Of a stretch of DNA of 64,000 bases, positions 20,880 through 33,385 are shown one piece after another (position 1 is the first letter of the stretch; each line of letters begins with the position of its first letter). The position numbers and the translations under genes are program-made. The notes under the pieces are model-generated. The model ran no database searches and was not told the DNA's origin. It worked only from the letters and a program-made list of their open reading frames with translations. Source of the DNA: Phytophthora sp. 'mugwort' (lineage: Eukaryota; Oomycota; Peronosporomycetes; Peronosporales; Peronosporaceae); the NCBI GenBank assembly GCA_033558025.1, contig JAUCEF010000017.1:1116001-1180000 (forward strand), given 5' to 3'.

Positions 20880-21378
20880 TGTAACGGAGTTACACGAAGG
20901 TGGCACGAAGTGTAGCCATGCTACGTGTCACCTTGCAGCAAGTGGTACTTGGTACCACTTGGATGAACAGAATTTCATACGTGGCCACAGGGCCACTCGA
21001 TATGCATTTGACTAGGTTTAACTATGGTAGATAGTGTGGTGTAGCGGGATCGGTCAAAAAATATGATTTAAGACCCGATCCGCGTAGCACTGCGCCCAGA
21101 CACCGACTAACGGAGGGGGATTCTCCGATGATCCGCGATCAGCTGAACTTGGTCTCAGCTTGTGTACCCGTCGGTGGGCTGGATCTGTTCTCTTGGGACT
21201 ACGGAGGATACAGCGATGTAAAGTCTTGAACGTCCTGGCAGGAAGCGGGGCGTGGAGCAGCGTGGAATTCTTCGCTCTGCTGCCGTTATTGATTTCGATC
21301 TGAGGTAGTCGACCTTCGATCGGGGGCCTGGACTTGATCCGAGGCCGAGGTTGCCGTGTGGCGTTGTCCCTTCCCTTT
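20880..21378. repeat. Hairpin-rich fragment, possible LTR of another element
   Basis: It starts TGTAACGGAGTTACACG, a start common to Ty3/gypsy LTRs, and ends where copia copy T1 begins abruptly. Three palindromes follow each other: an imperfect 38-base one at 20897-20934, a perfect 9+3+9 one at 20940-20960 (arms AAGTGGTAC/GTACCACTT), and GGATCGG...CCGATCC near 21047-21082. No coding capacity and no second copy are in the window, so its identity is open. It may have truncated T1. Confidence 0.35.
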
Positions 21379-24300
21379 TGAGGGCCGCCGTCTGATCCAT
21401 GTGGCGCGGTCCTGGCAGCGCCTTGGTCATGATGTCCGCGAGCATGATTGAAGTCTCACAATACTCGAGCTTGACTTCGCCGCGCTTGACCTCATCACGG
21501 ATGTAATGGTACTTGATATCGATGTGCTTGGCGCGACCATGGTTCACTGGGTTCTTCGTCATCTTAATGCACGACTGGTTGTCTTCGCGGATCTTGAGCT
21601 CGGGTCTAGTCTCGTTGGCAGCCGCCAAAATCTCGCATAGCAGGCGATGAATCCACTTGCCTTCTTGGATCGCCAGACTGAGCGCGATGTATTCCGCTTC
21701 GCTCGTTGATAGCGACACACTTGGCTGTTTCTTGCTTCCCCAACTGACTGGCGCGCCCATCAAAATGAACGTATAGCCCGAAGTTGACTTGCGATCGGAA
21801 TGGTCGCCGGCCCAGTCTGCGTCTGAGTAGCCGCGAAAGTCCATCTTGTCACCGGGCTTGAAGCAGATTCCATGCGACTTGGTCCCTTGGAAATAGCGGA
21901 AGATTCGCTTCACTGCAACCCAGTGCTCGACTTGAGGGTTTTCCATGAAGCGTGACACATATCCCACGGCGAAAGCGATATCTGGTCGCGTCGCAGTCAT
22001 CAAGTGCATGAGTGCACCCACAGCTTCACGAAAGGGAACGTTGATCTTGGTCGGCGCGTTGCTTGGAACCAGTCGAGAGCTCAAATCCGCGGGGCTTACC
22101 ACAGCCTTGCAGTCATCCATGTCGAAACGCTTGAGAATGTCGTCCACGTAGCGTCGTTGGCACATTGTTACACTGCCGTCAGCGTTTGTCGACCAGCTCG
22201 ATACCCAAGACAAAGGCACACTTCCCGCTGTCGGTCATCTTACAACGTGTCTTCAGGTCACTCTTGGTGCCTGCGATCAGTTTGGCCGAACTTCCGGTTA
22301 CTAATACGTCGTCCACGTACACCAGCAACAGAACGCAGTGACCATCCACAATCTTGACAACCTTGATGTAGAGGCACGGGTCGAAGGCTGAAACTTGAAA
22401 ACCGATAGAACACACGAATTCGTCGAAGGTCTCATTCCATACGTGCGAAGCTTGCTTGAGACCGTAGATCGCCTTCACCAATTCCAGGCAGTCGAAATCA
22501 CCATCCAGCTCGACGCCTTCAGGAACCACGCAGAACACCAACTCCTTCATTATCCCGTATAGGAATGCAGTCACCACGTCGAGTTGGTCCAGAGGCCAGT
22601 CGAAATACTTGGCGATCGCGATGACCATGCGCAGCGTCACGTACTTGACCACGGGCGAGAACGTCTCCGTGTAGTCGATGCCGTACTTCTGCTTGAAACC
22701 CTTGGCCACCAGGCGCGCCTTGTATTTCTCGATCGATCCGTCGGCTTTGCGCTTAATCTTGAACACCCACTTGGTACCGATGGCGCGTTGTCAGCTGGGC
22801 AACTTGGCAGCACGAAACACACCACGAATGTAATCGACTTGAGCTCAGCACGAATCGCCTTGCGCCAGTGCAATTGGTCCGGGCCGTTGACCGCTTCTTG
22901 GAATGTCGACGGCTCCGATAAGTCCACGGCTGCTTCGACCGCGTTGGCACTTGCACGCCAAAACACAGATGGAGTCGATTCTTCATCTTGGTCTCCAGAC
23001 TTTTCTTCTGCATCTGCGTCTGTTCGGTGCGAAGGGGAGTCGTTCGGTGCACTTGCTTCTTCCAGTCCAGGTCGATGACGCACAGCGCGCGGTCTTCTGG
23101 CAGCTTCATCTTCGTCACTCGGGCGGCTCTTGCGCTTCCCTGCCTGTTTGTACTCCGTCTGGCGCGGACCATCATCGTCGATGTCGAGCGAGTCGAAGTC
23201 CAGTCGTCGACATCTTCATCAGAAATCGGCGGTGAAAGTCCAAAGGTCGATTCATCGAAGTTGACATCGCGACTGATGACCACCTGCCCCGCCTCGATGT
23301 CATAAAGTCGATACGCCTTGGACACTTCTTCGTAACCCAGAAACAATCCGGCGCGAGCCTTGGGATCCCACTTGAGTCGCTTCTCCTTCGGAGTCAGGAT
23401 GTACGTCCGACAGCCGAAAACACGCATGTGCTTCACACTCGGCTTGGACTTGTAGACGATCTCGAACGGAGTCTTGTACTCGATCTTGGGTGACGGCAGG
23501 CGGTTCTTCACATAGATGGCCGTCATCGCCGCCTCAGCCCAGAAACACTTGTCCAGCTTGGCGTGAGTGCAACATGCTGCGGCCGATCGTGACGATAGTT
23601 CGGATGGCTCGCTCTGCCGTGCCGTTGGTCTGGTGCGCGTACGGAACTGTGGTTTGCTGCTCGATGCCTTCGTCTTCGTAGAAATCCTTGAGCGAGTTGG
23701 TCGCAAACCCACGAGCTCCGTCGTGCCGCACAAATTTGACCTTCTTGTCGAACTGCGTCTGCACCTTCATGATGTATGTCTTGATGCAGTCTTCACTTTC
23801 CGACTTGGCACGCAGACAGAAACCCTTCATGCATCCGCTGGCTTCGTCCACGATCAGTAGCAGATACTTGCTGCCGCCAAGCGAGTTTTCTTCCATGGGT
23901 CCGCAGATATCGAAGTGGAGCAGCTCAAATGTGTCGTAGCGACGCTTGTCACGGTTGCTTGGAAATGGTTTTTGGACCATTTTGCCTTGCTGGCAACCAC
24001 GACACACACTTGGTCCACTCGACTTGGAAGGTGCTTTCGCGTCCTTGATCATCTTGGTGTCGACCATCTTGCGAAGAACCTCGACTGGAGCGTGACCCAT
24101 ACGCGCGTGCAAATCGACCGTCCTTCCACTTGTCGCCGCATTTGCCGATCGCTGAGGTGTGCGAAGCCAGTAGAGTCCATCCAGAGATCCACCGTTGCCA
24201 CCACTTGATTCGAGTCCTTGCGCGAAACGTGCATCTCAGTGCCGTCAAATATCACTTGGAACTTGCCACTCTTGTTTATCTGCGGCACCAAAAGCAGATT

Positions 24301-25409
24301 TTGGCAGATTTTTGCTCATATTTGGCATGTAAAGCGCGTTCTTGATCTCGATCTCGCGCTCATCGCCGTTGGGCAGGACCACTCTTTCCACGATGGTCCC
24401 CACACCCTTGATGGCAGCCTTGCCATCGGCCACCGAAAGTTCGCCTTCATTTCGCTCGATCAAATTGGCGAACTTGGACTTGTCGTTGCAAATATGGTGC
24501 GTGGCACCGCTGTCAACCGCCCACATCCCGGACACATTCTTGTCCGTCGAAACTCCACATTCCAGGGAAACCGCGAACGCTACTCGATCGTAGTCGTTGT
24601 CGTAGCCGTCGCTGTCGTTTCTCCACTGGAGTTGTTGGCCCCGCGTCCACGGCCGTTGCCGCCGCGTCTTGGCCCTCGGTTCTCGTCCTTCTGCTTGGTC
24701 CAGCACTTGTCAATGACATGCCCCAATTTACCGCAGTACGTGCATTGGCGAGGCTCACGGTCGGTGTTGAACGCCTTGGCCGCGTTCTCCGTCTTCACCG
24801 TCGCCGTCTTCTCGCCTTGTCGCTTGATGTGCTCGTTCGTGAGCACCTTCACAACGTCTTGCGACCGCAGCTCTGCATTGCTCATCTCCAAGTTCAGTAC
24901 GACGTTCTCGTAGCTCTTGGGGAGACTGCGCAGCGAGCAGATCGCCACGTCCTCGTCCTCCATCTTGGCGCCGATGCTGCTGAGCTTGGCGCTGATGCTC
25001 AGGACATCATTGCAATGATGCAACACATTGCCGCCTTCCGACATCTCCATGCTGAAGAGCTGTCGCTTCAGGTAGATGCGACCAGCCTTCTGCGATCCAC
25101 CGTAAGCGTCTTCAAGCGCGTCCACGCGACCCATGCTTCCTCGCAGTCATCGACCACGTGATGGTAGTCAGCGTCCATGTGGAGCAACATCAGTCCGAAA
25201 GCGATGTTGCTCGACTTGACGTAGTCGTCCTTGGCCCGGGAGTCCGTGAAGCTTGGCGTCGTCTCCCGGTTCACGACATGCCACACCGACTTGGTCAGGA
25301 ACACGCCGCGCATGTAGCGGTTCCACGTCGCGTAGTTGTCTCCGTTGAACTTGTCGATGGAGACCTTGGTCGAGACGTCTTGGGCAGAGGACATGGTGCT
25401 TGGGCTCAT
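21379..25409 (-). pseudogene. T1 gag-pol, multiply frameshifted
   Basis: Order from right to left: gag (start in the PBS, ATG 25409), zinc knuckle [14 protein letters not shown], protease DSGATHH, integrase (HFDICGP...HQTNGTAER), reverse transcriptase ([20 protein letters not shown]) and RNase H ([27 protein letters not shown]). Frames are broken at several places, among them near 22190, 22810, 23205, 23575, 24300 (a short local duplication), 24625 and 25108. The integrase has HDGARGF where other copies have HDGAREF. It cannot make a full polyprotein. Confidence 0.85.
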
Positions 25410-25413
25410 AACC

Positions 25414-25754
25414 TGATAAAAGGTATGGATCTTGATAAGCGAAGTTTGGACGGAGCGAAGGAGGTTCTGCACTTGGTGCGAAGACCGGAGAAGACCACTT
25501 GAGCTGAAGAAGGAAGATTCGAAAGTGATTGATTTATCGGAGCTTACACTACCTAGTCTACCACATAGATATGCAGCCCTGCATCCAATCATTTGGTGCA
25601 TCCAATCACCAACACTCCGCACTCGTCCAATCATCCTACTCGTCTAATCATCGGTTGCGTAAACAACGTACCGTAAACATCGCGGGATCGTGTTGGACCG
25701 GTTCGGTTTAACCGGTTACTGGTACACAGTACCAAAACCCGGCAACCCTCAATA
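25414..25754 (-). repeat. T1 5' LTR (beta type)
   Basis: 341 bases. On the plus strand it runs from TGATAAAAGG, directly after the PBS (GGGCTCATAACC), to CCCTCAATA. Beta-type LTRs share ATAGATATGCAGCCCTGCAT and GTAAACATCGCGGGATCGTG, also found at 33852-34194 and 54188-54530. Confidence 0.85.
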
Positions 25755-28582
25755 AAACGCTTCAGGATATCATCCACATAACGCCGCTGGCACATCGTCA
25801 CGCTGCCGTCCGGGCCATCCACCAGCTCGATTCCAAGAACGAACACACACTTGCCACTGTCAGTCATTTCGAAGCGTGTCTTGAGGTCGTTCTTCGTGCG
25901 TGAGATCAGCTCGGGTGAACTTCCGGTGACCAACACATCGTCAACGTAGACCAGCACGAGCACACAGTGGCCATCCACAATCTTGACAACCTTGATGTAG
26001 AGGCACGGGTCGAAGGCTGAAACTTGAAAACCGATAGAACACACGAATTCGTCGAAGGTCTCATTCCATACGTGCGAAGCTTGCTTGAGACCGTAGATCG
26101 CCTTCACCAATTCCAGGCAGTCGAAATCACCATCCAGCTCGACGCCTTCAGGAACCACGCAGAACACCAACTCCTTCATTATCCCGTATAGGAATGCAGT
26201 CACCACGTCGAGTTGGTCCAGAGGCCAGTCGAAATACTTGGCGATCGCGATGACCATGCGCAGCGTCACGTACTTGACCACGGGCGAGAACGTCTCCGTG
26301 TAGTCGATGCCGTACTTCTGCTTGAAACCCTTGGCCACCAGGCGCGCCTTGTATTTCTCGATCGATCCGTCGGCTTTGCGCTTAATCTTGAACACCCACT
26401 TGGTACCGATGGCGCGTTGTCAGCTGGGCAACTTGGCAGCACGAAACACACCACGAATGTAATCGACTTGAGCTCAGCACGAATCGCCTTGCGCCAGTGC
26501 AATTGGTCCGGGCCGTTGACCGCTTCTTGGAATGTCGACGGCTCCGATAAGTCCACGGCTGCTTCGACCGCGTTGGCACTTGCACGCCAAAACACAGATG
26601 GAGTCGATTCTTCATCTTGGTCTCCAGACTTTTCTTCTGCATCTGCGTCTGTTCGGTGCGAAGGGGAGTCGTTCGGTGCACTTGCTTCTTCCAGTCCAGG
26701 TCGATGACGCACAGCGCGCGGTCTTCTGGCAGCTTCATCTTCGTCACTCGGGCGGCTCTTGCGCTTCCCTGCCTGTTTGTACTCCGTCTGGCGCGGACCA
26801 TCATCGTCGATGTCGAGCGAGTCGAAGTCCAGGTCGTCGACATCTTCATCAGAAATCGGCGGTGAAAGTCCAAAGGTCGATTCATCGAAGTTGACATCGC
26901 GACTGATGACCACCTGCCCCGCCTCGATGTCATAAAGTCGATACGCCTTGGACACTTCTTCGTAACCCAGAAACAATCCGGCGCGAGCCTTGGGATCCCA
27001 CTTGAGTCGCTTCTCCTTCGGAGTCAGGATGTACGTCCGACAGCCGAAAACACGCATGTGCTTCACACTCGGCTTGGACTTGTAGACGATCTCGAACGGA
27101 GTCTTGTACTCGATCTTGGGTGACGGCAGGCGGTTCTTCACATAGATGGCCGTCATCGCCGCCTCAGCCCAGAAACACTTGTCCAGCTTGGCGTGAGTGC
27201 AACATGCTGCGGCCGATCGTGACGATAGTTCGGATGGCTCGCTCTGCCGTGCCGTTGGTCTGGTGCGCGTACGGAACTGTGGTTTGCTGCTCGATGCCTT
27301 CGTCTTCGTAGAAATCCTTGAGCGAGTTGGTCGCAAACCCACGAGCTCCGTCGTGCCGCACAAATTTGACCTTCTTGTCGAACTGCGTCTGCACCTTCAT
27401 GATGTATGTCTTGATGCAGTCTTCACTTTCCGACTTGGCACGCAGACAGAAACCCTTCATGCATCCGCTGGCTTCGTCCACGATCAGTAGCAGATACTTG
27501 CTGCCGCCAAGCGAGTTTTCTTCCATGGGTCCGCAGATATCGAAGTGGAGCAGCTCAAATGTGTCGTAGCGACGCTTGTCACGGTTGCTTGGAAATGGTT
27601 TTTGGACCATTTTGCCTTGCTGGCAACCACGACACACACTTGGTCCACTCGACTTGGAAGGTGCTTTCGCGTCCTTGATCATCTTGGTGTCGACCATCTT
27701 GCGAAGAACCTCGACTGGAGCGTGACCCATACGCGCGTGCAAATCGACCGTCCTTCCACTTGTCGCCGCATTTGCCGATCGCTGAGGTGTGCGAAGCCAG
27801 TAGAGTCCATCCAGAGATCCACCGTTGCCACCACTTGATTCGAGTCCTTGCGCGAAACGTGCATCTCAGTGCCGTCAAATATCACTTGGAACTTGCCACT
27901 CTTGTTTATCTGCGGCACCAAAAGCAGATTTTGGCAGATTTTTGCTCATATTTGGCATGTAAAGCGCGTTCTTGATCTCGATCTCGCGCTCGTCGCCGTT
28001 GGGCAGGACCACTCTTTCCACGATGGTCCCCACACCCTTGATGGCAGCCTTGTTGCCATCGGCCACCGAAAGTTCGCCTTCATTTCGCTCGATTAAATTG
28101 GCGAACTTGGACTTGTCGTTGCAAATATGGTGCGTTGCGCCGCTGTCGACCGCCCACATCCCGGACACATTCTTGTCCGTCGATTTTCCGCATTCCAGGG
28201 AAACCGCGAACGCCACTCGATCGTAGTCGTTGTCGTAGCCGTCGCTGTCGTTTCTCCACTGGATGTTGTTGGCCCCGCGTCCACGGCCGTTGCCGCCGCG
28301 TCTTGGCCCTCGGTTCTCGTCCTTCTGCTTGGTCCAGCACTTGTCAATGACATGCCCCAATTTACCGCAGTACGTGCATTGGCGAGGCTCACGGTCGGTG
28401 TTGAACGCCTTGGCCGCGTTCTCCGTCTTCACCGTCGCCGTCTTCTCGCCTTGTCGCTTGATGTGCTCGTTCGTGAGCACCTTCACAACGTCTTGCGACC
28501 GCAGCTCTGCATTGCTCATCTCCAAGTTCAGCACGACGTTCTCGTAGCTCTTGGGGAGACTGCGCAGCAAGCAGATCGCCAC
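25755..28582 (-). pseudogene. T2 pol and gag C-terminal part
   Basis: Encodes RT (fingers-palm, YVDDV), integrase, protease and zinc knuckle, with the same lesions as T1 at an offset of about 3629-3633 bases (for example the inserted base in GGCGTGAGTGCAAC near 27195 and the local duplication near 27930). The block 25755-25970 instead matches copy A4. The sharing of frameshifts with T1 shows that the two copies were copied from each other or from one dead parent. Confidence 0.85.
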
Positions 28583-28936
28583 AAAAGGCTTGGTCACTTG
28601 ATGGCAAAATGCAAAGTGATTGATTTAGGTCCTTAGTTCGCAAACTCCTTGCTACCTCTAAGCCTACAGTTCTACCTACTGGGTACACTCTACTGGATTC
28701 TCTACTGGATACTGAGTTACTTCAGCCAATCAGGAAGTGCCACGTAGAGCCCATCATGTACCCACAATCTTGTACCCACCCATGGCGTAATCGTCCGTGG
28801 CGTAAACACCGTCCCATAAACACCGTGACGTAATCTTCGTCTCGAAATCACAGGATGATTGCGGTGCCACTGAGTGAAGGTCATACCGGTATCCTACCGG
28901 TATACAGCAGCTGGTCGAGACGTCTCCTTGACAACA
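28583..28936 (-). repeat. B1 3' LTR
   Basis: 354 bases from AAAAGGCTTGG to CCTTGACAACA on the plus strand. It includes two TACCGGTA palindromes and a GTGACGTAATC site that fits a bZIP (ATF/CREB) motif. The pol stop codon (TAG, 28894-28896) lies inside this LTR. Confidence 0.92.
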
Positions 28937-31900
28937 CTCCCACTCGACTCGACAGCCTTCAGCGCTTCGATGCCGAGTTTGCTCCGGAGCACACTGAACT
29001 GCGTCGCAGAGATTGGCTTCGTCATGATGTCCGCCAGCATGTCGGTTGTCGAAACATACTGCAGCACCACTTGACCGTCTTCCACCTTCTCGCGCACGAA
29101 ATGGTAGCGAATGTCGATGTGCTTGGTGCGCTTGTGGAATTCGGGATTCTTGGCCAACGCGATGGAGCCTTGGTTGTCCTCGTAGATCTTGATTGCTTCA
29201 TCGCTTGTCATCTCGCCGAGCTCGCACAGGAACACCTTGAGCCACACCGCCTCTTGTGTCGCATCCGATAGCGCCATGTACTCAGCTTCCGTCGAAGACA
29301 GCGCCACTGTCCGCTGCTTCTTGCTCCTCCAGCTGATGCATCCGCCATTCATCATGAACGCGTAGCCACTTGTACTTCTTCTTGACTCGATGTCTCCAGC
29401 CCAGTCGGCATCTGAATAGCCTTGGGGTCCGTCGTCGCAGCTCGCTTGAAACTCGATGCCGTGCGTCTTCGTGCCTTGAATGTACCTGAAGACCCTCTTG
29501 AGCGCCTGCCAGTGTGTCGGACATGGGTCTGCTGCAAACTGGCTGAGAACTCCCACTGCTGCTGCGAGGTCCGGGCGTGTGCCTACCATGAGATACATGA
29601 GGCATCCCACAGCGTTCCGGTATGGCACGTTTACCATGGTCTCGTCGTGCTTGCAGCCGCCCTCGCACATGGCCTTGGTCAGCTTGAGGCCCGGATCCTG
29701 TGGCGTCTTAACAGGGTTGCTCTTCTCCATGTTGAACTTCTCCAGAATGTCTTTCGCAAACTTGGTTTGCCACATCGACACCTTCCCTGTCGTCATATCC
29801 TGATCGATTTCCATGCCGAGGAAGTACTCGATGGCCCAGGTCCGTCATCTCGAAACGGTCACTGAGCGCCTTCTTCGTCGACTTGAGCAGCTTGTCGTTG
29901 TTACTTGCGAGGATCAGGTCGTCGACATATAGCGCCAGAAGATCATGTCTTGGTCGTCACGCTTGAAGTAGATGCAGTGGTCGGACTCGCACTTCTTGAA
30001 CCCTAGCTTGAGCATGAGGTCGTCGATGGTCTTGTTCTACATCCGCGGCGACTGCATCAAACCGTAAAGAGACCACTTGAGCTGACAGACATAGTCCGGG
30101 TGCTTTTCATCGATGTAGCCGTCCGGCTGTGCCATGTAGATGTCTTCGTCCAACAAACCGTTCAGGAAAGCTGTCTTGACATCCATCTGGTGCACCATGA
30201 GATTGTACTTGGCCGCCAGACTGAGCAGGATCCTGATCGACGTGAACTTGGCCACTGGCGCGAAAGTCTCGTCGTAGTCGATGCCGTACTTCTGCGAAAA
30301 TCCCTTGGCCACCAGTCGCGCCTTGAACCGTTTGATCTCTCCAGCCTGGTTCTTCTTCACACGGATCACCCATCGGTTGCCGATTGCCTTGCGTCCTTTT
30401 GGCAGCGGCACGAGGTTCCACGTCTCGTTCTTGCGGAGCGACTCGACCTCCGAGTCACACTCCTCCTTCCACTTGACTGCGTCGCTGGATTCCATCGCCG
30501 ACTTGAACGTGGTCGGCATTTCTCCCACTGAATTCACGACGTATGCAGCTTCGAAGTCTTGACTTTCTTGAGCCGCGGCCGACATCTCGTCCAGAGTCAG
30601 TGTCGAATCTGCCGCTTGGCACTTGGAACTTCCACAGCTTCGTCCAGCGACTGCGTCCGCGGGTGTCGCTTGCTGCCTGGTTCAAAATCTTCGTCCCGCG
30701 CTGCTTCTTCGTCTTCTTCTTCTTTGTCGTCTTCATCCGACTGCAACGAATCTTGATCCGTCGTCTCTTCATCTTGAATGACCACCCACCTCCCTCTGAT
30801 GGTAGTCACGTCTCCCACTGTCGAAGACGTCTTCCATAAACTGCGCGTCGCGGCTCACCAGTACGCGACCGCTCTTGATCTCTTCGAAACGATACGCTTT
30901 CCCATGCTCCGAGTATCCCAGGAACCGACAGCGCACCGACCGAGCGTCAAACTTGGTGCGCTTCTCCTTCGGCACGTGCACGTACGCGTGGCAACCGAAC
31001 ACCTTGAGGTTCGCTAGCAGCGGTTTCTTGCCTGTCCAAACCTGGTGCGGCGACTTGTCGTCATTGATGGCACGCGTCGGACACCGATTACGGAGGAACG
31101 TAGCTGTCACGACAGCTTCACCCCAATACGTCTTGGGCAATCCAGCATGTTCCAGCATGCAGCGCGCACACTCCACCAACGTCCGGTTCATGCGCTCGGC
31201 GACTCCGTTCAGCTGAGGCGTGTATGGCGGCGTGAACTTCTGCATGATACCACGGTCCGCACAGAACTTGGCCATCTCACCCGAAGTGTACTCGCCGCCG
31301 TTGTCGCTCCGCAGCATTTTCACGCGCTTGCCAGTCTGGGTCTCAGCTAACGCGACGAATTGCGCGAACTTGTCGGCCACCTCGGACTTGTTGCGCAGCA
31401 AGTACACCACACAGAAGTGCGACTTGTCATCGATAAACGTGACAAAATAGCGCTTGCCTCCAAAGGTCGGCGTCTGCATGGGACCGCATGCATCACTGTG
31501 TACGACTTCTAGCACTTGCTTGGCACGGTTTGGCGACGTCTTCATGTAGCTTACTCGTGTTTGCTTGCCGAGTGAGCATCCGTCGCATAACTCCCACTGC
31601 TTCACCGACGCCATATCGATACCAACACCGTAGCCCTTCTTGACGATGGCGTCTAGACCGCCATGGCCGATGTGACCAAGTCGAAGGTGCCAGAGGTACG
31701 ACGTGGTGTCCCCTTGGCGATCCTTCGAACTTGCCGCATTGGCCTCGTCAGGCATCATCGGAGTCATGCACAGCTTGAACAGCCCTTTGCCCTCACGAGC
31801 GCCGAGCTTCCACTTGAGACTCTTCGTTTCAGCGAAGCACCCGTCGCTCTCGAAGATAACTGGCCCGACGTCCTTGGTGAACCGACCAACCGAAAACAGG

Positions 31901-32118
31901 TTGCGCGACAGCTTCGGAATGTGCCACACGTTCGTGAGTACACCCTTCTTCATGCCGCGCGGGGTCTTCATCGACATCACAATGTCGCCGGTCCCCACAG
32001 CCTGAACCACACCGTCGTCCGCGAGATGCACGTCCACCGGAGAGATCTTCTTGTAGTTCTTCATGTACTCCTTCGAGTACGTCATGTGCTGCGTCGCACC
32101 CCAGTCGACCAGCCACAC
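28894..32118 (-). pseudogene. B1 pol (protease, integrase, RT, RNase H)
   Basis: From right: a protease motif reading DWGAT instead of DSGAT (catalytic-loop Ser changed), integrase (H-x-H zinc site, SDACGPM, RSDNGGEY, NGVAERMNR), RT ([13 protein letters not shown]; the YVDD region is damaged) and RNase H ([33 protein letters not shown]). A 1-base insertion near 30782 and small losses between 29815 and 30036 break the frame. The last 14 or so codons run into the 3' LTR, ending at TAG 28894. Family B pol is clearly diverged from A and C. Confidence 0.88.
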
Positions 32119-32120
32119 TC

Positions 32121-32838
32121 ATGAAGCTGGAACACTGCGAGACTGCGGCGGATCAAGCGCTCTTTCGGAAGAAGTCGCGCAAGGCGCTGGCGATGATCTG
32201 TCTCGCGATGGAGGATTCGCAGCTGCCGCTGGTTCGCTCGGCGAGTGGCGCGCATGATGGATGGTCAAGACTGGAAGGACACTTCGAGAAGAAGAGTTTG
32301 GCCAACAAGCTCTTCCTTCGTGGCGTTTCTTCACGACGATGATGGACGAAGGTGATGATGTGCTGGAGCACATCAACAAGATCAAGACGCTGGCGGAGCA
32401 GCTCGACGCAGTGGGCGCTCCGGTCAGCGAGGACGACTTGGTGATCACGCTTCTCGGGAGCCTGAGCGAGTCGTACCAGTTCCTGATCACGGCGTTGGAG
32501 TCGAGAGCCGACTCACTGTCGTGGGAACTCGTGACGTCTCGGCTGCTGCATGAGGACATGAAGCGCAAGGAACAAGGTGGCGGTACGGACGGCACCGCGC
32601 ACGGTCAAGGTCAAGCGTTCATGACAAGCAACAACAAGCGCAAGGGTCGGCAGGCGCAGAAGACTAGTGCCTGTCACTACTGTGGCGAGCACGGACATTG
32701 GATCGCCAAGTGTCCGGTGCGAATCCGCGAGAACGCGGAGCGGCAGAGGCCGCAACGAGCGATTGTCGCGCAGAGTGAAGATGACTCTGGCGACTTCCTC
32801 TTCTCGGTTGGTGGTAACACGGGTGCCTCCAAGTCGAA
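32121..32838 (+). pseudogene. B1 gag segment in inverted orientation
   Basis: Reads rightward while everything around it reads leftward. It encodes the middle and end of family B Gag: LEHCETAADQALFRKKSRKA, a VITLLGSLSESYQFL segment and the zinc knuckle CHYCGEHGHWIAKC, ending GGNTGASKS. In B2 the same residues are on the minus strand in line with pol. The inverted frame also has a small break near 32330. The breakpoints are next to the altered protease motif (left) and GEVK of gag (right). Confidence 0.88.
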
Positions 32839-33022
32839 ACTTCACTTCCCCACTTGTCACTTCCCACAGTTCGCGCTCCTCGAGCACCATCTGCATCTTG
32901 AACTTCCACGTGTGGAAGTTAGTTCCGTCGAACTTGTTGATGCGGGCGGTCGTAGTCGAAGTGGCGTCCATGGCGAAGGCGTAGTCGGGGTCTTGGTCAG
33001 GGAAGACCGGGCTTGGGCTCAT
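32839..33022 (-). pseudogene. B1 gag N-terminal stub
   Basis: Starts at the PBS-encoded ATG (33022) with MSPSPVF and continues through INKFDGTNFHTWKFKMQMVL to TSGEVK, where the inverted segment begins. It is in the proper orientation for the element but is cut off from the rest of gag. Confidence 0.85.
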
Positions 33023-33026
33023 AACC

Positions 33027-33380
33027 AAAAGGCTTGGTCACTTGATGGCAAAATGCAAAGTGATTGATTTAGGTCCTTAGTTCGCAAACTCCTTGCTACC
33101 TCTAAGCCTACAGTTCTACCTACTGGGTACACTCTACTGGATTCTCTACTGGATACTGAGTTACTTCAGCCAATCAGGAAGTGCCACGTAGAGCCCATCA
33201 TGTACCCACAATCTTGTACCCACCCATGGCGTAATCGTCCGTGGCGTAAACACCGTCCCATAAACACCGTGACGTAATCTTCGTCTCGAAATCACAGGAT
33301 GATTGCGGTGCCACTGAGTGAAGGTCATACCGGTATTCTACCGGTATACAGCAGCTGGGCGAGACGTCTCCTTGACAACA
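33027..33380 (-). repeat. B1 5' LTR
   Basis: 354 bases, differing from the partner LTR by eye only in TATTCTACC (TATCCTACC) and CTGGGCGAG (CTGGTCGAG). The PBS GCTTGGGCTCATAACC abuts its left edge. Confidence 0.92.
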
Positions 33381-33385
33381 GCCAC

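Larger units (their letters stand above)
21379..25754 (-). mobile_element. Copia copy T1 (family A, truncated 3' end)
   Basis: A minus-strand Ty1/copia element with its 5' LTR on the right (25414-25754). The 3' LTR, PPT and last codons are missing: homology starts at about 21380 inside the RNase H end. The right LTR edge is followed by AAACG of copy T2, so T1 appears to have inserted into T2, but the left duplication cannot be checked. The left part (to about 22340) resembles T3, while the rest is almost identical to T2, including shared lesions, so T1 is a mosaic. Confidence 0.8.
28583..33380 (-). mobile_element. Copia element B1 (family B), full length with inner inversion
   Basis: 4798 bases with 354-base LTRs (28583-28936 and 33027-33380) and a 5-bp target duplication GCCAC (28578-28582 and 33381-33385). 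The LTRs differ at two positions by eye, so the insertion is young. The coding part is heavily damaged and a 0.72-kb gag segment is inverted (32121-32838). It lies inside gag of T2. Confidence 0.9.

Noticed and set aside
21155..21378. Extension of the T1 reading frame past the RNase H end
   Set aside because: Sequence left of about 21379 has no similarity to other copia copies, and the tail is chance read-through into the neighbouring fragment.
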